NCBI RefSeq assembly: GCF_900188445.1 | Contig: NZ_FZOR01000010.1 | Span: 62,001 to 126,000, forward strand | Direction: 5' to 3' | Length of the DNA stretch: 64,000 nucleotides | Source: Actinomadura meyerae | GTDB lineage: Bacteria > Actinomycetota > Actinomycetes > Streptosporangiales > Streptosporangiaceae | Shown here: in pieces, positions 34,303 to 43,150 of the stretch | How positions within the stretch are numbered: the first letter of the stretch is position 1 | Layout: every line of letters starts with the position of its first letter | Program-made: the position numbers and the translations under genes | The notes under the pieces: model-generated | Seen by the model: the letters and a program-made list of their open reading frames with translations, nothing else | Databases searched by the model: none | Told to the model about the DNA's origin: nothing

Positions 34303-34895
34303 GCCGTTTCCGTGTCCAGGGTGAGGAGGTGGTCGACGAGGGAGATCAGCGCCTGGGTGGAGGACCTGCGGTCGCGGGCGTCGCAGGTGACCAGCGGCGT
34401 GCCGGGCGCGAGGTCGAGGGCCTCGCGGACCTCGGCCTCGGGGAACACGGGCGAGCCGTCGAAGTGGTTGACGGCGACCGCGTACGGCAGGCCCTGCTTC
34501 TCCACGATGTCCATGACGGCGAACGACTCCTGGAGGCGGGCGGTGTCCACCAGGATCAGCGCGCCGAGGGCGCCGCGCGCCAGGTCGTCCCACAGCCGGG
34601 TGAACCGCTGCTGGCCGGGCGCGCCGAACAGGTACAGGACGAGGTCGTCGCTGAGGGTGAGGCGGCCGAAGTCCATCGCGACGGTGGTGGTGGTCTTGTC
34701 GCGGATGCCGGCGAGGTCGTCGACGGTCGCGCCGGCCTGCGTCATCCGCTCCTCGGTGCGCAGCGGGCGGATCTCCGACAGCGTCCCGACGTAGGTGGTC
34801 TTGCCGACCGCGAAGTGCCCCACGATGAGGATCTTGACGGCGGTCCGGACGGTGTCCCGGACGTAGGACGGGTCAGAGGCGAGCGCGGAGCCCAT
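34299..34895 (-). CDS. cvnD: conservon small GTPase
   Basis: A 198-residue Ras/MglA-like GTPase. The P-loop GHFAVGKT is at residues 26-33, the switch region has TTTTVAMDFGR, G3 is FGAPGQ, and G4 is NHFD. In conservons the GTPase, roadblock protein, DUF742 protein and sensor kinase form a membrane complex compared to eukaryotic G-protein systems. It overlaps cvnC by 23 bases and cvnE by four. Confidence 0.93.
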   Translation of the reverse strand: MGSALASDPSYVRDTVRTAVKILIVGHFAVGKTTYVGTLSEIRPLRTEERMTQAGATVDDLAGIRDKTTTTVAMDFGRLTLSDDLVLYLFGAPGQQRFTRLWDDLARGALGALILVDTARLQESFAVMDIVEKQGLPYAVAVNHFDGSPVFPEAEVREALDLAPGTPLVTCDARDRRSSTQALISLVDHLLTLDTETA

Positions 34896-35277
34896 CGAGC
34901 ACCTCCTGAAGGAGCCGGACCTTCGGCTGCTGGGCGGCGGGCGCGGCGGCCCGGGTGGTGAGGTGCCCGCTGTCGACGAGGTCGGAGAGCAGCACCTTGA
35001 CGACCCCGACGGGCAGGCCGAGGTGGCCGGAGATCTCGACGACCGACAGCGCGCCGCCGCGGCACAGCTCGACGATGCGGACCTTTTCCGGGGTCAGGCC
35101 CTTATTCGAGAGCGGTTGCCGGGGGGCCTGGGGGGTCGCCCCCCCGGAGTGAAGGGGCAGGTCGCCGGTGGCGATGACGAGGGTGACGAGATCGAAGACG
35201 TTGCGGGTCGGGTGCGCCCGCCCGCCGGTGACGACGTGCGGGCGCACCAGCGCGCGCTCGTTCCGCCGGGGGGTCAT
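34873..35277 (-). CDS. cvnC: conservon DUF742 protein with repeat-derived insertion
   Basis: A 134-residue DUF742 protein. The N-terminal VRPHVVTGGRAHPTRNVFDL block and the C-terminal winged-helix-like part (LSVVEISGHLGLPVGVVKVLL) are both typical. Between LVTLVIAT and LTPEKVRIVELC lies an extra 20-residue stretch (PLHSGGATPQAPRQP). It is encoded by the GC-rich palindrome at 35120-35147, which also occurs in an esterase and in an intergenic region here. The insertion keeps the frame, so the protein is probably still made. The gene is coupled to cvnB by ATGA. Confidence 0.88.
   Translation of the reverse strand: MTPRRNERALVRPHVVTGGRAHPTRNVFDLVTLVIATGDLPLHSGGATPQAPRQPLSNKGLTPEKVRIVELCRGGALSVVEISGHLGLPVGVVKVLLSDLVDSGHLTTRAAAPAAQQPKVRLLQEVLDGLRARL
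35120..35147 (+). repeat. GC-rich palindromic repeat, copy 3 (in frame within cvnC)
   Basis: GGGGGGCCT, then GGGGGGTCGCCCCCCC. This is nearly identical to the reverse complement of the copy at 1584-1611. It is antisense-oriented relative to cvnC, whose frame reads through it. Confidence 0.75.
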
Positions 35278-35708
35278 GCGGGACTGCCCGCGCCGGGACG
35301 CGGCGGGCTGGTCAGCTCCTTGCCCAGCCGCTGCACCAGTTCCTGGAGCCGGAACGACACGGTCTCCATGTCGACGTGCTGGGTGGCCGACACCGCGAGG
35401 TAGGCGCCGGGGCCGGCGGCGACGAGGAACACGTAGCCGTCGTCGAACTCGTTGACCGTCTGCCGCCAGGTGGTGCCCGCGTCACCGCAGAACTCGGCGG
35501 TGCTGCGGGCGAGCGACTGGAGGCCCGCCATGCCGGCCGCCTGCCGCTCCGCCTCGTCCCGGTCGATCCGCTCGGAGTGCGCCATGAGCAGGCCGTCGGC
35601 CGACAGCAGGATCGCGTAGCGGGTCTCCGGCATCCGCAGCGCGTCGTCCAGCATCCAGCCGAGCCGGTTCGTTCCGTCGTCCATCGCGCCGTTCCATCCC
35701 TCGTTCAT
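35274..35708 (-). CDS. cvnB: conservon roadblock/LC7 domain protein
   Basis: A 144-residue roadblock/LC7 protein. LGWMLDDALRMPETRYAILL and SADGLLMAHS are typical of the family, as is the AAGMAGLQSLARSTAEF helix. Such proteins act as dimeric regulators of small GTPases, here presumably CvnD. It overlaps both cvnA and cvnC by four bases. Confidence 0.93.
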   Translation of the reverse strand: MNEGWNGAMDDGTNRLGWMLDDALRMPETRYAILLSADGLLMAHSERIDRDEAERQAAGMAGLQSLARSTAEFCGDAGTTWRQTVNEFDDGYVFLVAAGPGAYLAVSATQHVDMETVSFRLQELVQRLGKELTSPPRPGAGSPA

Positions 35709-37045
35709 GCCCGCAGATCCTTACTGTCGGCGCCGGATCCGGACCCGGGCGCCTCGCCGGACGGCGTCGCGGCGCGGCCGGACCGCGTGCCGCGCTGCCA
35801 GGCGCCGAGGCCGGCGGCGGTCTCCCGCGGCGGCCGCGGCGGTGGCGGCGCGGCGGCGTCCTCGCCGTCGGGGACGCCCGCCGCGCCGGCCTCGCCCTCG
35901 CCGCCCTCGCCGCCCTCGGGCTCGGCGGGACGTTCGGCGAGGGCGACGCGGCTGCGCTTGGGCAGCCCGCCGGCCGTCGACGCGGCGGGCGGCGCGGCCG
36001 CGGGGCGCTCCGCCGCCGCCGGTGCGGGCACCCGCTCGTCCGGGACGGTGGTGAGCAGCGCGGACGGCACGAACACCACCGCGCGCACGCCGCCGTAGGG
36101 GGAGTGGCTGTCGACCGACACCCGGAAGCCGTACCGGGCGGCGAGCACGCCCGCGACCGCGAACCCGACGCGGGGCGGGTCGCCGAGCCGGTGGATGTCC
36201 ACCGACGCGTCGCCGGACAGCAGCTCCGACGCGCGCTGCAGCTCGTCGGCGTCCATCGCGACGCCCGCGTCGTCGATGGTGATGGCCACGCCGTTGTGCG
36301 CGGAGCGGAAGTTGACCTCGACGGCGGTGTCTGGACGGGAGTGCCGGGCGGCGTTGTCCAGCAGTTCGGCGAGGGTCAGCACGATCGGCTCGACGGCCCG
36401 GCTGGTCACCGCGGCGTTGAGCGACCCCTCCAGGTTGATGCGCAGGTAGTCGCGGATGCGGGACGTCGCGCCGCGCACCACGTCGGTCAGCGAGGACGCC
36501 GACCGCTGCTGCCCCGGCCACGACCCGCAGAGCACGGCGGTGGCCTGCGCGCGGCGTCCGAGCTGGGCGTTCATGTGGTCGATGCGGAGCAGGCCCTCCA
36601 GCACGGCCGGGTCGTCGTGGCGCTCCTGCATGTGCGAGATGGCGAGCTGCTGCTCGTTGGCGAGGCTCTGCACGGCGCGCATCATCGCGCGCAGCGTCGA
36701 CTTCGCCGACCGGTCGGCGCGCTCCCGGACGCCGGCGGCCGAGCCCGCGAACAGGTCCACGACGGTCTGGATGGCCTGGCCGTAGGCGGGGGCCTCGCGG
36801 TCGAGGTCGTGCAGCGGTCCGGTGACCCGCACTCCCGGGTTGGTCAGTGACTCCATGAGTTCGGGCAGCCGGACCTCGGCGAGGTGCCGCAGCTCCCGCT
36901 CCCGCAGTTCCAGTCCGCGGGCGAGCACGGAGTTCTGCTCGTGCAGCTCGGCGGTCGCCCGCCGCTGGCGGACCAGCAGGACGGCGGCGGCGATGCCGGC
37001 GCCCGCCACGAGGACGAACGCCGCCGCCAGGAGGAATTGCTCCAT
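35705..37045 (-). CDS. cvnA: conservon sensor kinase-like protein
   Basis: A 446-residue protein that heads the conservon. One membrane helix (residues 4-26) is followed by a helical region and a GHKL ATPase domain. The N-box is LAELLDNAARHS and the DAGVAMDADEL and GDPPRVGFAVAG segments are G-box-like. There is no classic H-box, which is usual for CvnA proteins. The C-terminal 110 residues are Pro/Ala/Gly/Glu-rich and disordered. ATG 37045 has GAGG five bases upstream. Confidence 0.92.
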   Translation of the reverse strand: MEQFLLAAAFVLVAGAGIAAAVLLVRQRRATAELHEQNSVLARGLELRERELRHLAEVRLPELMESLTNPGVRVTGPLHDLDREAPAYGQAIQTVVDLFAGSAAGVRERADRSAKSTLRAMMRAVQSLANEQQLAISHMQERHDDPAVLEGLLRIDHMNAQLGRRAQATAVLCGSWPGQQRSASSLTDVVRGATSRIRDYLRINLEGSLNAAVTSRAVEPIVLTLAELLDNAARHSRPDTAVEVNFRSAHNGVAITIDDAGVAMDADELQRASELLSGDASVDIHRLGDPPRVGFAVAGVLAARYGFRVSVDSHSPYGGVRAVVFVPSALLTTVPDERVPAPAAAERPAAAPPAASTAGGLPKRSRVALAERPAEPEGGEGGEGEAGAAGVPDGEDAAAPPPPRPPRETAAGLGAWQRGTRSGRAATPSGEAPGSGSGADSKDLRA

Positions 37046-37250
37046 CAGATCCTCGGTGCAGAGGGGTGTCGGGCGAGGTGGGACCGGCCGCGGGGCCGGA
37101 GGGTGGGGGAGTGGCGCGGTACACGCCACAGGTTCGGCACCGTAGGGCGCTTCGCGGGCGCGTGCTTGTGCCCGCGCGCAAGGAACCTGCCGCCGGGCGC
37201 ACGGCAAGATCACTGACAGTCCGAATCACGCTACTTTCCGCTGGATTCAG

Positions 37251-38147
37251 GTGAATCGGCGGTACCGCGCGTACTACGCTCGGGCGGAAGCGATCACCGG
37301 CCGGACCTGGTCCGGGGCGGTGCGGACCGGCGGAAGGGGCCTGCGGGTGGACGACCTCCTCGACCGGCCGGTCCGGCGCGACGCCTACCGGCTCGTCCTG
37401 TACGGGGAGGGCCGCCCCGAGCCCGGCGCGGAAGGCTACCGGTTCCTGCTGCCGCTGAACGGCGAGCTGCTCATGCTCGCCGGCGGCCGGGAGTCGCGGC
37501 TGCGCCCCGGGACGGGCGGGCTCGTCCCGCCGGCCGCCCCGCTGCGCGTCGACCGGCGGCGGCCCGGCCGCGCGCTCGTGCTGACGATCCCGGCGCGCGA
37601 GCTGTCCGGGCGGCTCAACCTCCCGGCGCTGCCAGTGACCGGGATCGACCTGACCGCGGGGCTCGGCCGCGTCGTCGCCGACATGGTCCGGGCCGTCGGG
37701 GAGGAGCGCGCGAGCCTGTCGGATCCGCAGTTCGACGCCGCCTGCGACCGGATCACCGAGTTGCTGTGCCTGCTCGTCGCGGGCCGCGCCCGCCCGCCCG
37801 CGTCCGGCCACCTCGCCGAGGTGGAGGCGGTGGTGCGCCGGCACGTCCGCCGGCACGCCGCCGACCCCGGCCTCACCGGCGCCGCGATGGCGCAGGACCT
37901 CGGCTGGTCGCTGCGGCAGATCCAGCTCGCGCTGCAGCGGGCCGGGACCACGCCGCGCGAGCTGATCCGCGAGGAGCGGCTCCGGCTCGTCCGCGACCGG
38001 CTGCGCGATCCGCTCTACCGGAACGTCACGATCACCGACCTCGCGCACGCGAGCGGCTTCTCCTCCGCGAGCGCGCTCAGCCACGCGTTCCGCCGCCGCT
38101 TCGGCATCAGCCCCCGCGACCTCCGCCGCGGTGCCGGCCCCCGCTGA
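37251..38147 (+). CDS. AraC family transcriptional regulator
   Basis: A 298-residue regulator. The C-terminal double helix-turn-helix is clear (AAMAQDLGWSLRQIQLALQRAGTTPRELI and ITDLAHASGFSSASALSHAFRRRFGISPRDLRR). The N-terminal half resembles the AraC-binding-like domain (DUF6597/cupin type), ligand unknown. The GTG 37251 start is divergent from cvnA. The next gene, alditol oxidase, begins 37 bases after its stop, so it may be the target. Confidence 0.9.
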   Translation: MNRRYRAYYARAEAITGRTWSGAVRTGGRGLRVDDLLDRPVRRDAYRLVLYGEGRPEPGAEGYRFLLPLNGELLMLAGGRESRLRPGTGGLVPPAAPLRVDRRRPGRALVLTIPARELSGRLNLPALPVTGIDLTAGLGRVVADMVRAVGEERASLSDPQFDAACDRITELLCLLVAGRARPPASGHLAEVEAVVRRHVRRHAADPGLTGAAMAQDLGWSLRQIQLALQRAGTTPRELIREERLRLVRDRLRDPLYRNVTITDLAHASGFSSASALSHAFRRRFGISPRDLRRGAGPR

Positions 38148-38184
38148 CCGCCCGGTAACTCCTCCTTCGGCGTACGGTGCCGGT

Positions 38185-39438
38185 GTGGATCAACTTGGGC
38201 GGCTCAGGAACTGGGCCGGGAACGTCGGCTACGGGGCCGCGCGGGTGCATCGGCCCGAGTCGCTGGAGGCGCTGCGCCGCGTCGTGGCGGGCGCTCGGCG
38301 GGTGCGGGCGCTCGGCAGCGGGCACTCGTTCAGCCTCGTCGCCGACACCACCGGCGACCTCGTCCGGCTCGACGGACTGCCGCCGCTGGTGGAGATCGAC
38401 ACGGCGCGGCAGGCCGCGACGGTCGCGGCCGGGATGCGGTACGCGGACGTCGCGGCGGAGCTGCACCGCGAGGGGTTCGCGCTGCCGAACATGGCGTCGC
38501 TGCCGCACATCTCGGTGGCCGGGTCCTGCGCGACCGGCACGCACGGGTCGGGGGACGGCCTGCGCTGCCTCCCCGCGTCGGTGACCGCGCTCGAACTCGT
38601 CGGTCCGGACGGCGACCTGCTGGAGCTGCGGCGGGACCGCGACGCCGCCTTCCCCGGCGCGGTCGTCGCGCTCGGGGCGCTCGGCGTGGTCACGCGGCTG
38701 ACGCTGGAGGTCGAGCCCGCGTTCGAGGTCGCGCAGCACGTCCGGCTCGGCGTCCCGCTCGGCGACCTGGCCGCCCGGTTCGACGAGGTCTTCGGCGCCG
38801 CCTACAGCGTCAGCGCGTTCACCGGGTGGCGCGGCGGCGAGGCCGTGGTCTGGCTCAAGTGCCGCGCGGGCGCGCCCGAGCCGGTGTGGGGCGGCGGGCG
38901 CCCGGCGGACGCGGCGCAGCATCCGGTGCCGGGCATGGACCCGGCGGCCTGCACCGTCCAGCTCGGGGAGCCGGGCCCGTGGCACGAGCGGCTGCCCCAC
39001 TTCCGGCCCGAGCTGACGCCGAGCGCCGGACGCGAGCTGCAGTCGGAGTGGTTCCTGCCGAGGGAGGCGGCGGCCGCAGCGATCGAGGCGGTGCGGGGGC
39101 TCGCCGACGTCGTCGCGCCGGTGCTGCACATCTCCGAGATCCGCACCGTCCGCGGCGACGACCTGTGGCTGAGCCCGGCGTACGGCCGGGACACGGTGAC
39201 CTTCCACTTCACCTGGCACGACGACCTCGCCGGGGTGCTGCCCGCGGTGGAGGCGCTGCAGGAGCGGCTCGTCCCGCTGGGGGCGCGGCCGCACTGGGGC
39301 AAGGTCAGCACCACGCCCGCCGAGCAGGTCGCGGCCCGCTACGAGCGCGCCGCCGACTTCGCCGGGCTGGCGGCCGCGGTGGATCCGGGCGGGAAGTTCC
39401 GCAACGCGTTCGTGGACGCGCTCTTCCCGCGCGGCTAG
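38185..39438 (+). CDS. aldO: alditol oxidase (FAD-dependent, AldO/XyoA-like)
   Basis: A 417-residue flavoprotein very similar in layout to Streptomyces alditol oxidase. It should oxidise the terminal hydroxyl of xylitol or sorbitol, giving aldose and hydrogen peroxide. The FAD-binding segment ALGSGHSFS includes His47, matching the covalent flavin histidine (His46 in AldO). LPNMASLPHISVAGSCATGTHGSG and the C-terminal LSPAYGRDTV and RPHWGKV are family hallmarks. The start is GTG 38185, just upstream of NWAGNVGYGA. Confidence 0.92.
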   Translation: MDQLGRLRNWAGNVGYGAARVHRPESLEALRRVVAGARRVRALGSGHSFSLVADTTGDLVRLDGLPPLVEIDTARQAATVAAGMRYADVAAELHREGFALPNMASLPHISVAGSCATGTHGSGDGLRCLPASVTALELVGPDGDLLELRRDRDAAFPGAVVALGALGVVTRLTLEVEPAFEVAQHVRLGVPLGDLAARFDEVFGAAYSVSAFTGWRGGEAVVWLKCRAGAPEPVWGGGRPADAAQHPVPGMDPAACTVQLGEPGPWHERLPHFRPELTPSAGRELQSEWFLPREAAAAAIEAVRGLADVVAPVLHISEIRTVRGDDLWLSPAYGRDTVTFHFTWHDDLAGVLPAVEALQERLVPLGARPHWGKVSTTPAEQVAARYERAADFAGLAAAVDPGGKFRNAFVDALFPRG

Positions 39439-39487
39439 CCCCGTCCCTCAGCCCTTCACATAGCCCTTCCCGCCGCGGTCCGCGCGG

Positions 39488-40684
39488 TCAGCCGCCGGGC
39501 AGGGCGACCGTGATGGCCAGGCCGCCCTGCGCGCGGGGGACGGCCGCGACCGTGCCGCCGTGCGCCCGGACGATCGACTGGACGATCGACAGCCCCAGCC
39601 CGGCGCCCTTCGCGGTGACGACCCGGTCGCCGTCGAGGCGGCGGAACGGCTCGAACAGCGCCGGGACCTCGTAGGGCGGGACGGGCGGGCCCGAGTTGGC
39701 GACCTCCAGCACGGCGCGGCCGTCCTCGGTGCGGCAGGCGACGGTGACCCAGCCGCCCTCGGTGTTGTGGCGCAGGCCGTTCTCCAGGAGGTTCTGCACG
39801 ACGCGTTCGAGGAGGAGGGCGTCGCCGGACGTCATGGCCTCCTCGGCGGAGGTCTCGATGGTGATGCCGGTGTCCTTGGCCTCGGGCGCGGTCTGCGCCG
39901 CGACGTGCGCGACGACGTCCGCGAGGTCGACGGGCGCGCGGCCGGTGATCTCGTTCTCGGAGCGCGCGAGCAGCAGCAGGCCGCCGATGAGCCGCTCGTG
40001 CCGCGCGTTGATCTGCAGCAGGGTCTCGCCGAGCTGCCGGACGTCCGGGGACGCCGTCTCGCGGTGCATCGCGACCTCGACCAGGGCGCGGCCCAGCGTG
40101 AGGGGCGTGCGCAGCTCGTGCGAGGCGTTGGCGACGAAGCGGCGCTGGCCGTCGAAGGACCGGTCGAGCCGCTCCACCATCGTGTCGAAGGTGTCGGCGA
40201 GCTCCTTCACCTCGTCGCGGGGGCCCTTGAGGGCGATGCGCTCGTGCAGGCCCCGGTCCGCGGCGGGCGCCCCGGCGATCCGGCGGGCGGTCTCGGTGAC
40301 GCGGTGCAGCGGGGACAGCACCTGGCCCGCGATGAGCCAGCCGAGGCCCGCCGCCGCACCGCCGACGACGAGCAGCGCGATCGACCCCTGCGTCACCAGG
40401 GACGTGACGGCGGCGTCGCGCAGCTCGGCGCGCTGCAGCTTCATCCAGTTCTCGCTGTCGGCCATCATCTGCTCCTCCTGGACGCGCCGGTCCGGGACGG
40501 GCGCGGTGCCGGGCGCCGGGGACGTGCCCGGCGCCGGGGACAGCCGGGTCGCGAGGACCTTCGTGCCCGAGCGGGACAGCTGCTGGGTGAACAGGGCGTA
40601 GGTCACCCCGAGCAGGACGACCCCGGCGACGAGGAACAGGCCGCAGTAGGTGAGGGTGAGCCGGGCGCGCAGCGACAGCTTCAT
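39488..40684 (-). CDS. sensor histidine kinase
   Basis: A 398-residue membrane kinase. Two helices (about 12-32 and 100-122) flank a short outer loop with a duplicated Pro-Ala-Pro-Gly-Thr segment. Then come a HAMP domain, the H-box (ANASHELRTPL) and ATPase boxes (LLENGLRHN; GAGLGLSIVQSI). Its ATG overlaps the response-regulator stop (ATGA). It faces away from the lipoprotein/efflux operon, which it probably controls. Confidence 0.93.
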   Translation of the reverse strand: MKLSLRARLTLTYCGLFLVAGVVLLGVTYALFTQQLSRSGTKVLATRLSPAPGTSPAPGTAPVPDRRVQEEQMMADSENWMKLQRAELRDAAVTSLVTQGSIALLVVGGAAAGLGWLIAGQVLSPLHRVTETARRIAGAPAADRGLHERIALKGPRDEVKELADTFDTMVERLDRSFDGQRRFVANASHELRTPLTLGRALVEVAMHRETASPDVRQLGETLLQINARHERLIGGLLLLARSENEITGRAPVDLADVVAHVAAQTAPEAKDTGITIETSAEEAMTSGDALLLERVVQNLLENGLRHNTEGGWVTVACRTEDGRAVLEVANSGPPVPPYEVPALFEPFRRLDGDRVVTAKGAGLGLSIVQSIVRAHGGTVAAVPRAQGGLAITVALPGG

Positions 40685-41337
40685 CGGATCCGGTACCCCG
40701 CTCCCTTGACGGTCTCGACCACGGGCGGGTCGGCGAGCTTGCGGCGCAGCTTGAGGACGGTGAGCCGGACGGCGCCGGTGAACGGGTCGGCGTGCTCGTC
40801 CCACACCTTCTCCAGGAGCTGCTCGGCGGAGACCGCGGCGCCGTCGGCGCGCAGCAGCTCGGCGAGGACGGCGAACTCCTTGGGCGCGAGCGGCACGTAC
40901 CGGCCGTCCCGGAACACCTCGCGGCGCGCCGGGTCCAGGGTGATCCCGGCGCGGTGCAGGACGGGCGGCGCGGCCGGGCGGGACCGGCGGCCGAGCGCGT
41001 GCACGCGGGCGGCCAGCTCCGGGAACGCGAACGGCTTGGGGAGGTAGTCGTCGGCGCCGAGCCCGAGGCCGGCGACCCGGTCGGTGATCTCGGCGGCGGC
41101 CGTCAGCATCAGGATCCGCGTGGCGGCCCCGCCCCGCACGACCTCCCGGCACACGTCGTCGCCGTGGACGAGCGGCAGGTCGCGGTCGAGGACGATCACG
41201 TCGTAGTCGTTGACGCCCGCGCGCTCCAGCGCCGCCGCGCCGTCGTAGGCGAGGTCCACGGCGTGCGCGTCGTCGCGGAGCCACTCGGCGATCGCGTCCG
41301 CGAGCAGCCGCTCGTCCTCCACCACCAGAACTCTCAA
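40681..41337 (-). CDS. OmpR-family response regulator
   Basis: A 218-residue regulator. The receiver domain has the phospho-acceptor Asp51 (VIVLDRDLPL) and the conserved lysine (LPKPFAF). The C-terminal winged helix ends VETVKGAGYRIR. The start is TTG 41337; the GGAGGAGGAG ribosome site before it is present in triplicate in a tandem repeat. It is divergent from the lipoprotein gene. Confidence 0.94.
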   Translation of the reverse strand: MRVLVVEDERLLADAIAEWLRDDAHAVDLAYDGAAALERAGVNDYDVIVLDRDLPLVHGDDVCREVVRGGAATRILMLTAAAEITDRVAGLGLGADDYLPKPFAFPELAARVHALGRRSRPAAPPVLHRAGITLDPARREVFRDGRYVPLAPKEFAVLAELLRADGAAVSAEQLLEKVWDEHADPFTGAVRLTVLKLRRKLADPPVVETVKGAGYRIR

Positions 41338-41382
41338 CGCTCCTCCTCCGGGCGCTCCTCCTCCGGGCGCTCCTCCTCCGAC
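41338..41382 (-). repeat. three tandem 15-bp units carrying the ribosome-binding site
   Basis: The + strand unit CGCTCCTCCTCCGGG is at 41338-41352, 41353-41367 and, with two changes, 41368-41382. On the minus strand each unit is a GGAGGAGGAG Shine-Dalgarno sequence; the last lies directly before the TTG start of the response regulator. Confidence 0.9.
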
Positions 41383-41522
41383 GGCCGATGGTGCCCCACG
41401 GCGTGTTTCCTCGGCGTTAGCCGCCGCGGGCGCGGGCCGCGGAAACGCGGGGGAAACGTCCGGCCGGGTTGCATCGCTCCGCGTCGGGCCGGAACGGATC
41501 CGGCCGGCGGTGAGGAGGAGAC

Positions 41523-42026
41523 ATGCGACTGCGGATCCTGGCGGCGCTGCCGCTCGCGCTGGCGCTGGCGCTGACCGGCTGCGGCTCGGATGACGGCGGC
41601 GATACCGGCGTGGCGTCGGCGGGCGGCGCCAAGCAGGAGGGCGCGGCCGGCGGCGCCAAGCCGAACCCGGACGAGATGGGCGTGAAGTTCGCCCAGTGCA
41701 TGCGCGAGCACGGCGTCGACATGGAGGACCCGAAGCCCGGCAAGGGCGTCCAGCTCAAGGTCAAGGGCAAGAAGGAGATCGTCGAGAAGGCGATGGAGGC
41801 GTGCCGGCAGTACAACCCGCAGGCGAACGCGACCGGTGCGCCCGACCCGGAGATGCAGGAGCGGGCGCGCGAGCACGCCGAGTGCATGCGGCAGCACGGG
41901 GTCGAGGCGTTCCCCGACCCGAAGCCGGGCCAGCGCGGCATCCGGATCGACGGGAAGGTCGGCCAGGACCCCGACTTCGAGGCCGCCGAGCAGGAGTGCC
42001 AGAAGATCCTCCAGGGCGGGAAGTGA
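41523..42026 (+). CDS. secreted lipoprotein with duplicated Cys/His motif
   Basis: A 167-residue lipoprotein. The signal sequence ends in the lipobox LTGC with Cys20. The mature part holds two similar segments, [19 protein letters not shown] and [21 protein letters not shown], an internal duplication. The function is unknown; such proteins often accompany MacA/MacB-like efflux genes, as here. GAGGAGG precedes the ATG. The stop overlaps the next start by one base (TGATG). Confidence 0.88.
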   Translation: MRLRILAALPLALALALTGCGSDDGGDTGVASAGGAKQEGAAGGAKPNPDEMGVKFAQCMREHGVDMEDPKPGKGVQLKVKGKKEIVEKAMEACRQYNPQANATGAPDPEMQERAREHAECMRQHGVEAFPDPKPGQRGIRIDGKVGQDPDFEAAEQECQKILQGGK

Positions 42027-43150
42027 TGGGCGGGACCACCGTGGACGAGAGCGCGCCGGCGCGGGCGCGGGGGCCCGCGCGGGCCCGCCGCCGGCCCCGG
42101 CCGCTGCTCGCGCTCGGGGTCGCCGCGCTGGTCGCGGCCGGCGGGGTGGCGACCGCGGCGGCGCTCGGCGGCGGCGACTCCGGCGGCGGGGCGGATCCGG
42201 CGCTGCCGCCCGCCACCGTGAAGGTCGCCCGGCAGACGCTCGACGACGCGCAGACCGAGGACGGGCGGCTCGGCTACGGCCCCGCGACCGCGGTGACGAG
42301 CCAGCTTCGCGGCACGCTGACGAAGCTCCCCGAGAGCGGGTCCGAGATCACCCGGGGCCACGAGCTGTACGAGGTCGACGGCGACCCGGTCGTGCTGATG
42401 TACGGGTCCAGGCCGTCCTACCGGCCGCTCACCGTCGGCACCGAGGGCGCCGACGTGAAGCGGTTCGAGAAGAACCTCGCCGCGCTCGGCTACGGCGGCT
42501 TCACCGTGGACGGCGAGTACACCGCCGACACCGCCGACGCCGTCCGGGAATGGCAGGACGACATCGGCGTCGAGGAGACCGGGACCGTCGAGCTCGGCCG
42601 GGTCGCGTTCGCCGACGGGCCCGTCCGGGTCGACAGCGTGCAAGCGAGCGCGGGGGAGCCGGTAGCGCCCGGAAAGAAGGTGCTGTCGTGCACCGGCACC
42701 GTCCAGGCCGTGACCGTCGAGCTGGACACCGCCGACCAGCGCCTGGCGAAGAAGGGCGCGAAGGTCACCGTGACGCTGCCGGAGAACGAGACCGTCACCG
42801 CGGAGATCGACGAGGTCACCACCGTGATCGAGCCGGGCGAGCAGGGGCAGGACCCGACGACGAAGGTCGAGGTGACGATCTGGCTCGACTCGGCGAAGGC
42901 GAAGAAGGCCGCCGCGCGGTACGCGCTGGCCTCGGCCGATGTCACGTTCACCGCGGGCAAGCGGGAGGACGTCCTGACCGTCCCGGTGACCGCGCTGGTC
43001 GCGCTGAGCGAGGGCGGGTTCGGGGTGGAGGTCGTCAAGGGGGCGGCGTCCTCGTACGTCCCGGTCGAGACGGGCCTGTTCGCGGACGGCAAGGTCGAGA
43101 TCTCCGGGCCGGGCATCACCGCCGGCACCGTCGTGGGGGTACCGAAATGA
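42026..43150 (+). CDS. peptidoglycan-binding / HlyD-like efflux adaptor
   Basis: A 374-residue membrane-anchored periplasmic-type adaptor. One membrane helix follows a basic N-terminus (about 28-48). A peptidoglycan-binding domain ([34 protein letters not shown] in the DNA) and a beta-barrel HlyD-like part follow. It should bridge the ABC transporter and the envelope. It is coupled to the ATPase gene by ATGA. Confidence 0.87.
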   Translation: MGGTTVDESAPARARGPARARRRPRPLLALGVAALVAAGGVATAAALGGGDSGGGADPALPPATVKVARQTLDDAQTEDGRLGYGPATAVTSQLRGTLTKLPESGSEITRGHELYEVDGDPVVLMYGSRPSYRPLTVGTEGADVKRFEKNLAALGYGGFTVDGEYTADTADAVREWQDDIGVEETGTVELGRVAFADGPVRVDSVQASAGEPVAPGKKVLSCTGTVQAVTVELDTADQRLAKKGAKVTVTLPENETVTAEIDEVTTVIEPGEQGQDPTTKVEVTIWLDSAKAKKAAARYALASADVTFTAGKREDVLTVPVTALVALSEGGFGVEVVKGAASSYVPVETGLFADGKVEISGPGITAGTVVGVPK

